Shown here: positions 49,207 to 60,121 of the stretch, in pieces
Layout of the letters: each line of letters starts with the position of its first letter
Numbering within the stretch: position 1 is the stretch's first letter
Assembly: GCA_958299035.1 (NCBI GenBank)
Contig: CATQJL010000001.1
Location: 14,069,834 to 14,133,833 of the forward strand
DNA: 64,000 nt
Reading direction: 5' to 3'
Source of the DNA: Cylicocyclus nassatus
Taxonomy: Eukaryota > Nematoda > Chromadorea > Rhabditida > Strongylidae
Notes under the pieces: generated by a model
What the model saw: the letters and a program-made list of their open reading frames with translations, nothing else
Databases searched by the model: none
What the model was told of the DNA's origin: nothing
Position numbers and translations under genes: made by a program

Positions 49207-50772
49207 ATGAAGTGCCTTGCTTTCATTTTTCCCTTGCTGTTCTTCCCTATTGTTTCGGCCAAAATAATATGGGCGGCAGCGTTTATGTCTCAGATTGCCG
49301 CAATCCGCGCAAAGCACACGCCTTTCGACAAGTGCTACGATCAGTGCCATGCAACACTGACTAAGGTGAACACCATTCTATTTACTTTGCTACTTTTAAC
49401 CTTGTTGAAATCCAAAGCTGCACTAATTTTGCAAAGAAAAGAGTTAATTATAAACTTCAGCCACAAATCTATTTTCTATACACTACAGTTAAACATTGGC
49501 AACTGTAGCTTCATTTTCATTTTTGCATGACGTGAATTAAAGTACAGTACCGCTCTTCATTTCTCAAAAACGTCACCAAACTCACATTGACCGCGTCACA
49601 TTCCCATATCTTAGTTTCGATATTAAGGGAAATCCAAGGGCACTATTCTGAGTCGCCTACGCTAAATCACCAATATAGCAGGTTGAACGTTCGCGAGCGT
49701 GTCACGTGCGATCACCGTTAGCTTGACTCATGAAGCACAACTGCTAAACGTAACATGCTGGCCACTAATATAGCCGCGCGCTAAATACTTTCGTTGGCGT
49801 TTAGCCTAGCGATATGGGTAATTTCTTGCACTCGACCATACTTAGCTCGTCGAGAAATCTCCCCCGCTGAATCGGGATAAGGACTGCTGCGACGCAGATT
49901 TCGGTGTACTGCAGTGAAACTCAGTGCTTTTTGACAATTTTGAGCGGTCTTTTATATAAATCACAACTTTTCTCATGTTAGCTATTCGCATTTCCAAAAT
50001 TTCGCCTTTTCCTGGCATAGTTAGGAAGGTTGCTCCTTATCATAAGTGAATACTGAGAAGGAAATTCGAAAACGCCAGTCTTTCCTTATGCCAAGTGTAC
50101 TCGAATCTGCGTTGGCTACATGCAAAGACGTTTTCTGAAAAAATGTTGTGAACTTTCAACGAATTCTTTAGCACCTAAACGAAAACCATTACTTTTGGCC
50201 AGTTGCCGTTTTTCTTCACGAGTCAACATCATTGATGATCCGCCAATCTATTTAGACTAGTTAATTAACTTTGAGAAAGAAAGAAGAGAAAATATTGCAT
50301 TGTCTGTTCTAACTTTTTGAACAGCGCTACTTTAATATCGGAACCTACAATCCTGCTATAAAACGCTATGAAAATAGCGAGCGTAGATTTGTATCAAACT
50401 TTCAAGCTGGCTATTTTCATACATATCCTTATGCAAAGACCACGGTAACCTCAGTTTATTTTTTTTGTGAAAATTACACGAAGCTGAGATTGTGGAAAAT
50501 GAAAATAAAGTTGTTTTTAACCTTGAGATGCCATTTTTTCTGAGAGGTCAAAATGTCGTTATTATCTGCAAAATTCAATGATCCGAACAATTTTTTGCTT
50601 ACGTGAACATTTTTAGGAGAACAAATTAGACGAAGAGACCAAGCTGGTTACGTGTTACAACAACTGCAAGAAACATATGACCGAAGAAGAGGCAACGCGC
50701 TATAAGCAAGTATTCCAATCATTAGCAAACTATGTAGAGCGCTTTCTGCGACTGATGGATTCGGCAAACTGA
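49207..50772 (+). CDS. Small secreted four-cysteine protein, family not recognised
   Basis: Two exons by eye: 49207-49365 (ends ACT AAG before GTGAAC) and 50617-50772 (after TTTTTAG, TGA at 50770-50772). Both are phase 0, giving 104 residues. A clear signal peptide (MKCLAFIFPLLFFPIVSA) precedes a short helical mature chain. The mature part has two CX3C motifs, KCYDQCHATL and TCYNNCKKHM, about 25 residues apart. The pattern suggests two helices linked by two disulphides. The exon 2 chain ends YVERFLRLMDSAN. AATAAA lies at 50802-50807, 30 bp after the stop, a good poly(A) signal. The intron is 1.25 kb, so an extra small exon cannot be excluded. Secreted small Cys proteins are common strongylid excretory products, but I assign no function. 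Confidence 0.7.
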
Positions 50773-50807
50773 AATAAGCAACATCAACTTGTGCAAATCG
50801 CAATAAA

Positions 50808-51263
50808 TGTTTTACATGATCAGAAGGTGTGTAAAAGTTTTGGTTATAGCCAACAGTATGACATTAATTTTTTAGCGCATGCAAAGTATTATGTAGAAAC
50901 TTAGTCATAAGTTAGTTCCCAAAGTACAAGTTTGCAAGAGGAAGCTCAAGCGTCTCCAAGCTATTTTGTACTTAAAAAAAATGTTTTTTACATGTTATCT
51001 CTGTCAAAGCTCTTTTTTTCGCTCAGAAGTTCAGTAATGCTCGCTGGCTCTCTACAGCTTCTTCAATCCTTGTCAAGGTTCCCCTCCTTTCCCTTCCATC
51101 TTACAATTTACAGTGCACAAGCATGATTATGGTGCTTTAAATGGTTGCTACAACGTGTTGCTAAGCTGCAAGTAACTATTGCATACCTTATTTAAGCTGC
51201 TTAGTAGTCTAAAATGCGCAGAAAAAGGTTTTGCTGTTTCACTAGGTGTGCACAATTGAGCTG
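50808..51263. other. 3' flank, unassigned
   Basis: Follows the poly(A) signal of the small secreted protein gene. No supported gene. Confidence 0.4.
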
Positions 51264-51538
51264 CAGTGGCGGTCGCAGGATTTCGGACCGGGGGGGGGGG
51301 GCGACAAAAGTTTTTTTTTCAGATAAAGGTGCGTGGCGTTAGCCACACACTCCGAGAAAAATTTTTTTTGTAAGGATAATTTGAATTTTTGAAGAATTCT
51401 AAAAAATATTTTTAAAAATCAACAAGTCGTTTGCACATTTTTATGACCCACATAGGTAAGTTTCAAAAATTTCGCGACTTATTTCGGGGGGGGGGGGGGG
51501 AGGGGAAGGGGGGACGCCTTCCACCCGGTCCGCCACTG
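51264..51538. mobile_element. 275-bp hAT-like MITE with poly-G tracts
   Basis: CAGTGGCGGTCGCAGGATTT at the left is mirrored by ...GGTCCGCCACTG at the right. The flanking octamers TTGAGCTG (51256-51263) and CTGAGCTG (51539-51546) match at seven of eight positions. CAGTGGCGG ends with an 8 bp duplication are typical of hAT MITEs. Two long G runs (near 51290 and 51485) lie just inside the ends and could form quadruplexes. Confidence 0.8.
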
Positions 51539-51581
51539 CTGAGCTGTCCTTCATAGCATCAAAAGAAACATTGATTTTCAA

Positions 51582-53641
51582 GTTTGTCGAAGTTTCATGC
51601 ATGGCTTTAACAAAATCCGACATCAACGTTCTCTATGGATGCGATCAAAGCACAGCTTGCAGCTTTTTGGTCGCCATATCTGATTTTGCTGCATAGGAAG
51701 AAAGATAACAGTACAACAGTCATTAATTGTAAACTAACTGCCCTATCCGTCTTTGCGCGACCCTGTCAGTATACCAATCCTCTTTTTGTACAACATCATC
51801 CTGTCCCTGCCCTAATAAGCCAATTTTGAGCAACTGCGGTCGCCATATCTGATACGAAATCAGCACGCTCACCTACTATCTCCCCTCTCTGTGCCAGTAC
51901 TAGTCCCATGGTTCAAAGTTTGGAAAAAATCAATGAAGGCGATCGATATGAGGCGCTACGACCGCCTCTGAACCTCTGAAGTATAGGCTACTTAATAATG
52001 GCAGCCAAATATGTCTGTCCATCCTCATATGGAAACATTAGTAAGTCAAACTATACGGTTCTGAAGAAAACCTTACAGAATTCAAAGGTTTTCTCGTCTC
52101 TCTCGCTTGCCTTCTTTACTTGGCATAGAGTGCTTGCGATAGTTATTAGGTCGGTGCAAAAGTTTTGTCAGTTTTTTCAATACATCGGCAATCTAGAATG
52201 AAGATAAACAAAGACTTGAAAATGTATCTGATGCAGAATTCCTTTCTCTTTCCAGCAGCTAAACTCACATTGTGTTTCGTTGCGAAAGTAACGAGATATT
52301 CGCTGCAAATTACAACCACTCGTTTTTACCATGTCCAAATTTCGCTAATTTTCAAAATTTTTGCATGAGACTTTCGAAGGAGCCTTGATAGCCAGCAGAT
52401 AGGGCTAACCTTTTGCCAACTTATGCAATTTTTTCTTTTTATCAGCTGCTTTTTCAGATTTTTGTTAAGTAATTTTCCAAACGTCTTGTGTTTTGGAAAA
52501 ATTGCATAACCTGTCATTGCACCAAACACTGCAAAACCTACAGAAAACTGAGGTTTCAGCACATGATTATTACTAACGCTACCATTACAAATTAAATGAG
52601 CGATTTTCGCTCCAAATTTTGAAGATTTTGAAACATAGGTTACGCTTGTGCGCACTCCTGAAATTGAGAAATACTGCGATTTTCCCCACAAATTTCTCCT
52701 GTCTCGGCAAAAGACAAGTATTAGAAAGAAGAGAAAAATTTGCATAGAATGGTGACTGAAGTGCTTAACATTTTGTGTTCTACGAGATCAAAATAGGCTG
52801 AATGTATAATTTGGTCACTTCAAAAAATAAATCGTAGAAATTCCGAAAGACAAGCTGTAGGGCTACAAAGAATTGCTTCCGTTGGCAAAAAGTTGGCCCT
52901 ATCTGCTGGCTATCAGTGCTTCTTCGAAAGTCTTATGCAAAAATTTTGAAAATTAGCGAAATTTGGACATGGTAAAAACGAGTGGTTGTAATTTGCAGCA
53001 AATATCTCGTCACTCTCGCAATGAAACACAATGTGAGTTTAGCTGCTGGAAAGATGAAGGAATTCTGCATCGGATACATTTTCAAGTCTTTGTTTATCTT
53101 CATTCTAGCGTGATTGCCGATGGATTGAAAAAACTGACAAAACTTTTGCGCCGACCTAATATAACTCGTTCAACTCAAGAAAATTCAATTTGTTTAAAAT
53201 TGTTGATTTTGAAAAAGTTGTGAGATTTTAGATGAAAAAATTGCAAATCGGACAGATGATTTCCCGAGATATCGACCGCCTTTATTGATTTTTTCCAAAC
53301 TCTAAACCATGGGACTAGTATTGGCACAGGGAGGGGAGATGGTAAGTGAGCGTGCTGATCTCGGATCAGATATGGCGACCGCAATTGCTCAAAATTGGCT
53401 TATTAGGGCAGGGACAGGATGATGTTGTACAAAAAGAGGATTGGTATATGTACTGACAGGGTCGCACAAAGGCGGATAGGCCAGCTAGTCTACAATAAAT
53501 GACTGTTGTACTGTTATCTTGCTTCCTATGCAGCAAAATCAGATATGGTGACCAAAAAGCTGCAAGCTGTGCTTTGATCGCATCCACAGAGATTGTTGAT
53601 GTCGGTTCTTTGTTGAATCCATGCATGAAACTTCGAAACAA
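51582..53641. repeat. Large imperfect palindrome with a mariner-like element at its centre
   Basis: The left arm 51582-51950 is the reverse complement of 53262-53641 with roughly 85-90 percent identity by eye. Markers are GGATGCGATCAAAGCACAGC, AAAAAGAGGATTGGTATA (and its mirror) and CCATGGGACTAGTA with its mirror. Open frames in the two arms encode the same peptide. The arms are probably the two halves of one fold-back element, split by the mariner-like element at 52146-53159. Confidence 0.8.
52146..53159. mobile_element. Mariner-like non-autonomous element 1 (long-TIR), 1014 bp
   Basis: TTAGGTCGGTGCAAAAGTTT at the left is mirrored by AAACTTTTGCGCCGACCTAA at the right, with TA on both sides (52144-52145 and 53160-53161). 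The arms pair for more than 220 bp and the loop is about 550 bp. No DDE/DDD transposase is recognisable, so this is a MITE-like derivative. Confidence 0.85.
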
Positions 53642-53646
53642 ATATA

Positions 53647-54681
53647 TTAGGTCATTCCGAAAGTAACTTCGCTTTCTTCAAACGGGCGCCACATTTGATA
53701 GAACAAAGGTTTTTAAGAGATCTTGGATGCGTTCGATGCAGAATTTCATTCTCTTTCTAACTGTTATGAAATTGCTGCAAAACAGTCAATGAGCTTTCAG
53801 AAAATAACCAAAATTTGCGACCCATGCTTTTTGAGATGGTCAAGTTTCACGATTTTTTAAAACTTTGATATCAATCCTCAGAAGGAGTTCAAGTAACGAT
53901 TCGATAGAGTAAACCTTACAGAATATAGCACTGCTTTTGCCTCTTTCTTATAACTCGCCGTAATTCTTTAAAAGATTTTTTAACAGAACCATCGGATTTT
54001 GGCAGGCCCACCTCAGCAACAATCGCATCAGACAACATAATTTCTCGGAATTCAAGACTACCAAGATGATACTGTGGGTTAGCATTAATTTTACAAAGCA
54101 AGTGAGGGTTTACGGTTTTGAAATATCAAATTTCGTGTTTTTCGGGTACAGCAGTATGGGGCTTCGGTATGGGGCTCGCTAAAATAATGAGTTATGATGA
54201 TTTATCCCCGGAAACTAAACGAATCGAGAACGAAAAACACCTGTTAAAAAGAGGAGAAAATGCTGCATCGTATAATGCGCGAGCTGCTCTTCTTTTGATG
54301 TTCTGCGGGGATTTAGCTGCCCAAGTATGGAAATCGGTAGCATCAGTTAAAATTCTGTTAAAAATGTATGACAAGATATGAAAAGGGGAAAAAAGCAGTT
54401 CTGTATTCTGTAAGGCTTACTCTATCGAATCGTTACTTGAACACCTTCTGAAGATTGATATCAAAGTTTTAAAAAATCGTGAAACTTGACCATCTCAAAA
54501 GCATGGGTCGCAAATTTTGGTTATTTTCTGAAAGCTCATTGACTGTTTTGCAGCAATTTCATAACAGTTAGAAAGAGAATAAAATTCTGCATCGAACGCA
54601 TCCAAGATCTCCTAAAAACCTTTGTTCTATCAAATGTGGCGCCCGTTTGAAGAAGGCGAAAGTACTTTCGGAATGACCTAA
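53647..54681. mobile_element. Mariner-like non-autonomous element 2, 1035 bp
   Basis: TTAGGTCATTCCGAAAGTAA at the left and TACTTTCGGAATGACCTAA at the right are flanked by TA (53645-53646 and 54682-54683). The right TA is also the left TA of the next element. Long arms pair over several hundred bp. An 87-codon frame in the loop has no transposase similarity. Confidence 0.85.
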
Positions 54682-55429
54682 TATTAGGTCGTTCCGAAAG
54701 TAATGTCGCTTTTTTCAAATAAACGCCATGGAATCAAGATTTTCAAAAGATCCCAGGAGCATTCAATGCAGCACTTTACTCACTTTCTAATGGTTGTAAT
54801 ATCGTTGCATAATATTCAATGAGCTCTGAAGAAATTACCCAAATTTGCGACCCATGCTTCTTGCTGTGGTCAAGTTCGGCTATTTTTCTAAATTTTTGTA
54901 CCTATTCTCCGAAGAAGTACAAGTGACTAATAGATAGAGCAAACCCTACAGGACATAGAGCAATTTTTTCTTTTCCTTAGGTTGCTTCTAGAGTTTCTCA
55001 AATCAATTTTTCAATGCTATCAAATCCCATATTTTGTCAACTCGAACCTCACAAAACAACAACTCGCAAGCAATTCGAATGCTGTTCGACGCAGCTTTTT
55101 CTCTTTTTTTACCAGTTGTTGTTTTTGTTTCTGATTCAAGTTATTCTTTGTCCAACTTTTCATGAAAGTCATCATAATTCAGGTTTTCCAAGGCGCCCCA
55201 GGCTGTACCCGGAATATTCGAAAGTTGCTAATCTGAAACGGTCAATACTCATTTAGTTTGTAAAATTAGTCTCAAACAATAATCCATCTTTGTAAGTTCC
55301 GAAATCCGAAGATTTATTGGTTGATGCATTTATGTCCGAGACGAGCCTGCTAATTTTCGGTGGTTCCATCAAAAAATCTACACCAAAATTATGACAAGCG
55401 CTGGAAAGTAGAAAAAAGTTGTGCTATTT

Positions 55430-57054
55430 TTATATTCTTCTTGAGCCTGTCACCAAGATTGTCAGTAACTTTATTACGGCTGACGTTTCGGCGTCGTCGC
55501 CTTTCTCAGAGCCTGGAAAGATCCAAAACATTGTGCTATTCTCTCATACACCTATCTGACGACAAGATATAATCCAGCGTCATGGATAGGAGCTGAAACG
55601 ACAACAGAGACATGAAGAACTGAGTCAGCGCTTACCGAGAGAGCCGTTATGTGAGCAAACCACCGTATGCGAAGTGCGCCTAACTGGTTATTACTTTGCA
55701 AGCCTTTAAGTATCTGACCGTGACCCCGTAAATCAAAACCCACAGAGGATCTGATATGGGGCCAGTTCTCTGGTCACGGCGATGCATTCGTCTTTACGGT
55801 TCATTTTTGGGTTTTTTGAGGTGATCTAAAAAGCCTCTAACGTTTTGCGAGCTATTAGTTCGGGCTCGTGTGACAAGATCGTGACTGTTGTTGGAAATAA
55901 GCTGTCGCTATGGTATTGCCTGCGATGCGCACCTAGGGCTGTGGATAACTTAGATTTTCGAGGCCGTCCAAGTGCTCCTTGATCCTAACACATAAAAGCC
56001 TACCAGTTTCCCCTATGTATTGATCCCCACACAGCTGACATGTGATAACGTAGACCACCCTCGACTCCAAGCAGTCACCTGGCCTCCAATATGGACATAT
56101 AGCGCATTGAGGACTTGGGCACAGGCGGTCGTATGCGCGATTACGTACCAATTGTTTTTTGAGATTGGGGGGCGGGATATCTACAACCCTAACGTGCTCT
56201 TCAAGCCCGGCATGGCGTAAGCTTCTTCTTATTGCTCTACTGAAATCATCCGATATAAAGGGAACGCAAAATGGGATTTTGGCAGGTTGGTCAACTGCGT
56301 GCGGTCTGCGCGCTGGCCGACGACTGTACTTTGACGGGTTATCGCTTATAGGGTAACCATTGGCTTGCGCGATCTTTTTGGCGAGATTCAGCGATTCCTC
56401 GCGCTCGCAAGAATTGGAAAAGACCGCCTTGGCTGTTTTGAACATGCTGCCTACCACCGACCTTTTAGTGCTGTTGGGATGAGCAGAGCGGTAATGTACA
56501 ATGATGTTCCTGCTACTGGGCTTGCGATACCACTTAGTTTTGTATGAGCCATTGCATACATGCACGCCATCTGCACATTAAGAAAGGCTAATTATTGTCA
56601 CGAGGTGTCTCCCGAGTGAACTTTATGCTGGGAGACTGGCTGTTGGGGAGATTGTAGCAGATGTCCATTTCTTCCTGTGTAGGGCATACAATGCAACAAT
56701 CATCTATGTAGGGCAGTATAGCAGCGGCCTTCGCGCGAGCACAGGGCTTTCAATTTTAGACATGAAAGCTATGGCTACAGTGGGTGCCAAGCGCTGCCCT
56801 ATGGCTAACCCCCTTACTTGCTGGAAATACTGCCCCGACCACCGGAATATGTTACAAATAATATATGAATAGAATATAGAATATGTTCTTAGGCATTCCC
56901 CCAGGAGTGTCATGATCTGCCTGATGTTGAGTCCGTGCATGTTCAAAGAGTCCTGGTACTCCGAAAGAAGTTCAAATACAGCCTGCATAGCGGCTTCATT
57001 TGAAACGTTGGTGTACAAAGAGGACATCAAAGGAATCAATGACACAATCCCTAA
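55430..57054 (-). pseudogene. Penelope-like retroelement, 5'-truncated, with 11 bp target duplication
   Basis: Flanked by TTGTGCTATTT at 55419-55429 and 57055-57065 and oriented on the minus strand. From the high-coordinate end it reads SSLYTNVSNEAAMQ, RGLAIGQRLAPTVAIAFMSK and a YIDDC palm motif in a neighbouring frame near 56690. It continues with KTKWYRKPSSRNIIVHYRSA, a cysteine-bearing linker (CPSPQCAICPYW) and a GIY-YIG endonuclease, VVYVITCQLCGDQYIGETGR with LLCVRIKEHL. The GIY-YIG open frame is 210 codons (55933-56565) and intact. One frameshift separates it from the palm, and an AT-rich patch near 56.87 kb disrupts the fingers. Better preserved than the copy at 1560-2980, so younger. 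Its 3' end carries a hammerhead-like motif. Confidence 0.88.
55481..55512 (-). ncRNA. Hammerhead-ribozyme-like motif at the PLE 3' end (one core change)
   Basis: On the minus strand: CTGAGAA, then a perfect hairpin AGGCGACGACGCC, then GAAACGTC. Hammerheads of Penelope-like elements follow the plan CUGANGA, stem II, GAAACGU-H and act as dimers. Here the stem and GAAAC box are intact, but the invariant G of the first box (position 8) reads A, so self-cleavage is doubtful. Confidence 0.55.
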
Positions 57055-57215
57055 TTGTGCTATTTCCTGTAGGGTTTGTTCCATCCAATTACTTGGACTT
57101 CCTTCGAGAATTGTTATGAAAATTAAGAAAAGTTGTGAAACTTGGCCTTCTCAAAAAGCATAAGTCGCAGATTTTGATATTTTTTCGATAAGTTGTTGAA
57201 TTTTGTGCAATATGG

Positions 57216-57345
57216 AGATGGTACTTGATGGCTTCGTTTCTCGGGTGACGCTTCCATTTTCAGGCCTCTGAGGAAGGCAAAAGGCGTCGAAACGTTAGGC
57301 CGTGATTGGAAATAAAAAACACCTAACAAACCTATTATGGCACAA
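57216..57345 (+). mobile_element. 3' terminal fragment of another Penelope-like element
   Basis: CAGGCCTCTGAGGAAGGC followed by CGAAACGTTAGGCCGTGATT parallels the mirrored end of the PLE at 55430-57054 (CAGGCTCTGAGAAAGGCG, CGAAACGTCAGCCGTAAT). No coding sequence remains. It truncates mariner-like element 3 on its right. Confidence 0.65.
57268..57296 (+). ncRNA. Hammerhead-ribozyme-like motif in the PLE fragment (intact first box)
   Basis: CTGAGGA fits the conserved CUGANGA box and CGAAACGTT fits the second box plus cleavage site used by PLE hammerheads. Stem II between them (AGGCAAAAGGCGT) pairs imperfectly, so this is complementary damage to that in the minus-strand copy at 55481. Confidence 0.55.
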
Positions 57346-57377
57346 AAGTACTTCTACTATACGAGAATATAAATATA

Positions 57378-58291
57378 TTAGGTTGATTCATAATCAATGC
57401 ATGTTTTCTATACTTCAACTTTCAACTGAGATAATTCATTTTTAAAAAGACATTTCTGGGCGCAATAAAAACTACTGTAAGCATCAAATCAGTGGCTATA
57501 GAACAGATACTTTTGCTTGACTTTATTTATTACGAGAAAGATTTTCTGGCCTAAAGATTGCCGACAACTTTTTTCAGAAGCCTCTACTTTGAGAGAGCAC
57601 AACTTGTGTCGAAATGAAGTAGGATAAAGCAGATTTCGCTCATCGTTTAGCCAAGGGTCTCTTGAGCAGTAATGCCAAGTTTGAATTTTACGGAAAATTT
57701 TTGAAAGAAAATACCGCAAGAAAGTCGATAGTAACCACTTTTTTGACATCTCGGCGGGTTCAAAAATCGGTCATTTTTGAAATTATTTCGTTTTCTCCGC
57801 TGAAAAGTGAGAAAATCCTAGCTCTTTTCTACCATCAAATGAACCACCAGGTCTACCCTTTCTGGATAGTGCAAAAGACTTGCAATCGCCTTTTGATTCA
57901 AAGATTTATATGGCACGGAAGGACCGCGACGATCATTCAAGTTCGCAATTGAATTTCTCGGCTCAGATTCCATGGAATATTTTGTTTAAAAGGCATCTTG
58001 TAGCACAAAGTTTCATGATCCTTAAGCATATTTTTTGAAATTAATTCAGCTATTCCTTATGAATTTGGGGCAAAAATAGTGAAAAGCAATTTTGGGATTT
58101 GGTTCCTTTTATTTGAAGGCTTAGAACTTTGGAACGAAAGGAGATGTACGAAAGCGAAGGCCTGCATAAGAAACTAGAAAAAACGCTCTTTTAGATAGCT
58201 CAAAAAGTTTTGAGGAAATCGGTTACAAATCAAATACCAGCTCTTGGAAGAAGAGGTAGGAAAAACGTGCATCAATTATGAATCAACCTAA
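57378..58291. mobile_element. Mariner-like non-autonomous element 4 (TTAGGTTGATTC family), 914 bp
   Basis: TTAGGTTGATTCATAATCAA at the left is mirrored by TTATGAATCAACCTAA at the right, with TA flanks (57376-57377 and 58292-58293). The right TA is shared with the next element. A 96-codon frame inside lacks transposase motifs. Confidence 0.85.
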
Positions 58292-58293
58292 TA

Positions 58294-59200
58294 TAAGGTC
58301 GTTCCAAAAATAATGTCGCTGTTTTTAAACGTACGCCACAACTCGTGGAACAAAGATATGTAAGAGGTTCTATTAGCATTTGATACAGCATTTCATTCAC
58401 TTTCTAATGGTTATATAATCATTGCACAAAATTCAGTAACTTCTCGAAAAAATACCAAAATCTGCGACTCATGCTTTTTGAGAAGGCCAAGTTTCACAAC
58501 TTTTCTTAATTTTTATAACAACCCTCGAAGGAAGTCCAAGTAATGGATGGATAGAACAAACCCTACAGAAAATAGCACAACTCTTTTCTACTTTCCAGAG
58601 CTCGTCATAATTTTAATATAGATCTTTAATGAAACCACCTAAAACTAGCAGGCTCGTCTCGGATACAAATGCATCAGAAACCAATAAATCTTCGGATTTC
58701 GGAATTTACAAAGATGGATTATGGTTTGACACTGATTTTACAAACTAATGAGTATCGACCGTTTCAGATTAGCAACTTTCAAATATTCCGGGTACAGCCT
58801 GGGGCGCCTTGGAAAACCTGAATTATGATGACTTTATTCCTGAAAACTTGGTGAATCAGGAACAAAAACAACAACTTGTAAAAAGAGGAGAAAAAGCGGC
58901 TTTGAATGACACCCGAGCTGATTGCCGGTTGTTGTCCTGTGAATCCGAGTTGACTAAATATGGAATTTGATGGCATTGAAAAATTGATTCCAGAAACTCT
59001 AGAAGGACCGTAGCAAAAAGCATGGGTCGCAGATTTGGGTAATTTTTCCAGAGCTCATTGAATATTATGCAACGATATTACAATTATTAGAGAGTGAATG
59101 AAGTGCTGCATTGAATGCTCCTAAGATCCTTTGAAAATCTTGACTCCATGAAATTTGGCGTTTATTTGAAAAAAGCGACATTACTTTCGGAACGACCTAC
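58294..59200. mobile_element. Mariner-like non-autonomous element 5, 907 bp
   Basis: The left end TAAGGTCGTTCCAAAAATAA and right end ATTACTTTCGGAACGACCTA belong to the family at 53647 and 54684. The arms pair over most of their length. It starts right after the TA closing element 4. Confidence 0.8.
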
Positions 59201-59839
59201 CATATTTGTAATCAGCGTTTCAAGACGATTCCGATGATATATAGCATGTTTTATGGCTAGGTCAAGTTCTGACCATTCCCTGCTTAGTTCCCTAAAAACC
59301 ATTGAACCATATAGTGGGCGTGAATATTTGGCACCAAAATCGTGAGCAAAATGACTGACTCCTGTTCAGCCTCCGGATCTGCGGTATTGATTGATAAACT
59401 GATTGATAAACTGTCATCGGCAACAAACATCCTTACGAGATTATTTGTGCATCTCCTGATTTCTGAGCTAAGCTTATCTGAGCCAAGCTTCACGATGGGC
59501 TATGTATTCCTATATATTCGTTTCTCGAAAGATACCTGAGATTATACTGAAACTATAACACATGTTCTGTTTAAGGTATTACGGGAATAAGGATCAAGCG
59601 AATGTAGACATTTTCACAGCACGTACTTCAGTGTCTTACTTTCAATGTGATAAGACGAATATGCGTTCCGTAAAGTAGAGAACATATCAACTGCTCAATG
59701 TTGCTCCTGATAATATGGCTGCTTTAGCACTTTGCGAAAGGTTTTGATTATTGTGTTAACAGGAAACATTGACCATCATCGTGTGTTAAACAGAATCTTA
59801 CGAATCAAGCGTTGAAGTTATTCTCCATTGTCGCATATT
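59201..59839. other. Unassigned stretch
   Basis: Two mirrored short frames near 59.3-59.5 kb are not supported as genes. Confidence 0.4.
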
Positions 59840-60121
59840 CTAACTCCTTCGATATGGGTCTCCGACATCAAAATAATTCGAACCTTGGAAAAAAAACGAC
59901 TTATGATTTTGCTCAATAGAATGTTTGGCAAGGCATGGTAGATATACAGTAAGAGCTTTATTTGAGTTGCTTTCCACGTAAAGGTTTTGCTTTGAATTAG
60001 ATGAGCGCAATGGAGCTTTTAGTAAATCGCAGTCAGCACAAGCTTCTCTAAAACGCTTATTTCTCTCAAGGTCATCTTCAAAAGCTATTTGAGAAGTGTT
60101 GCAACCCAAAGTCGGGCCAAC
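59840..60121 (-). CDS. Possible terminal exon of an unidentified minus-strand gene
   Basis: On the minus strand an acceptor (TTGCTTATCAG) precedes an open frame starting VGPTLGCNTSQIAFEDDLER and containing NKRFREACADCDLLKAPL before a stop. Composition looks protein-like (charged, mixed, several cysteines), but no family is recognised and no other exon was found. No ATG precedes it, so an N-myristoylation reading is not justified. Confidence 0.22.
   Translation of the reverse strand, partial: VGPTLGCNTSQIAFEDDLERNKRFREACADCDLLKAPLRSSNSKQNLYVESNSNKALTVYLPCLAKHSIEQNHKSFFFQGSNYFDVGDPYRRS

Larger units (their letters stand above)
54684..57215. mobile_element. Mariner-like non-autonomous element 3, split by a Penelope-like insertion and truncated
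   Basis: The left end TTAGGTCGTTCCGAAAGTAA sits directly after the TA shared with element 2. The body matches element 58294-59200 up to GTTGTGCTATTT (55429). It is interrupted by the PLE at 55430-57054 and resumes at 57066 with CCTGTAGGGTTTGTTCCATC, which mirrors 58545-58570. It breaks off near 57215, before its right end, where another PLE-derived fragment starts. Confidence 0.8.

Noticed and set aside
59840..60109. Apparent N-myristoylated protein starting MGCNTS on the minus strand
   Set aside because: The first codon of that frame is TTG, not ATG, and the frame stays open upstream to a splice acceptor. The myristoylation motif is therefore an artefact of an alternative start codon. Only a weak exon call is kept.
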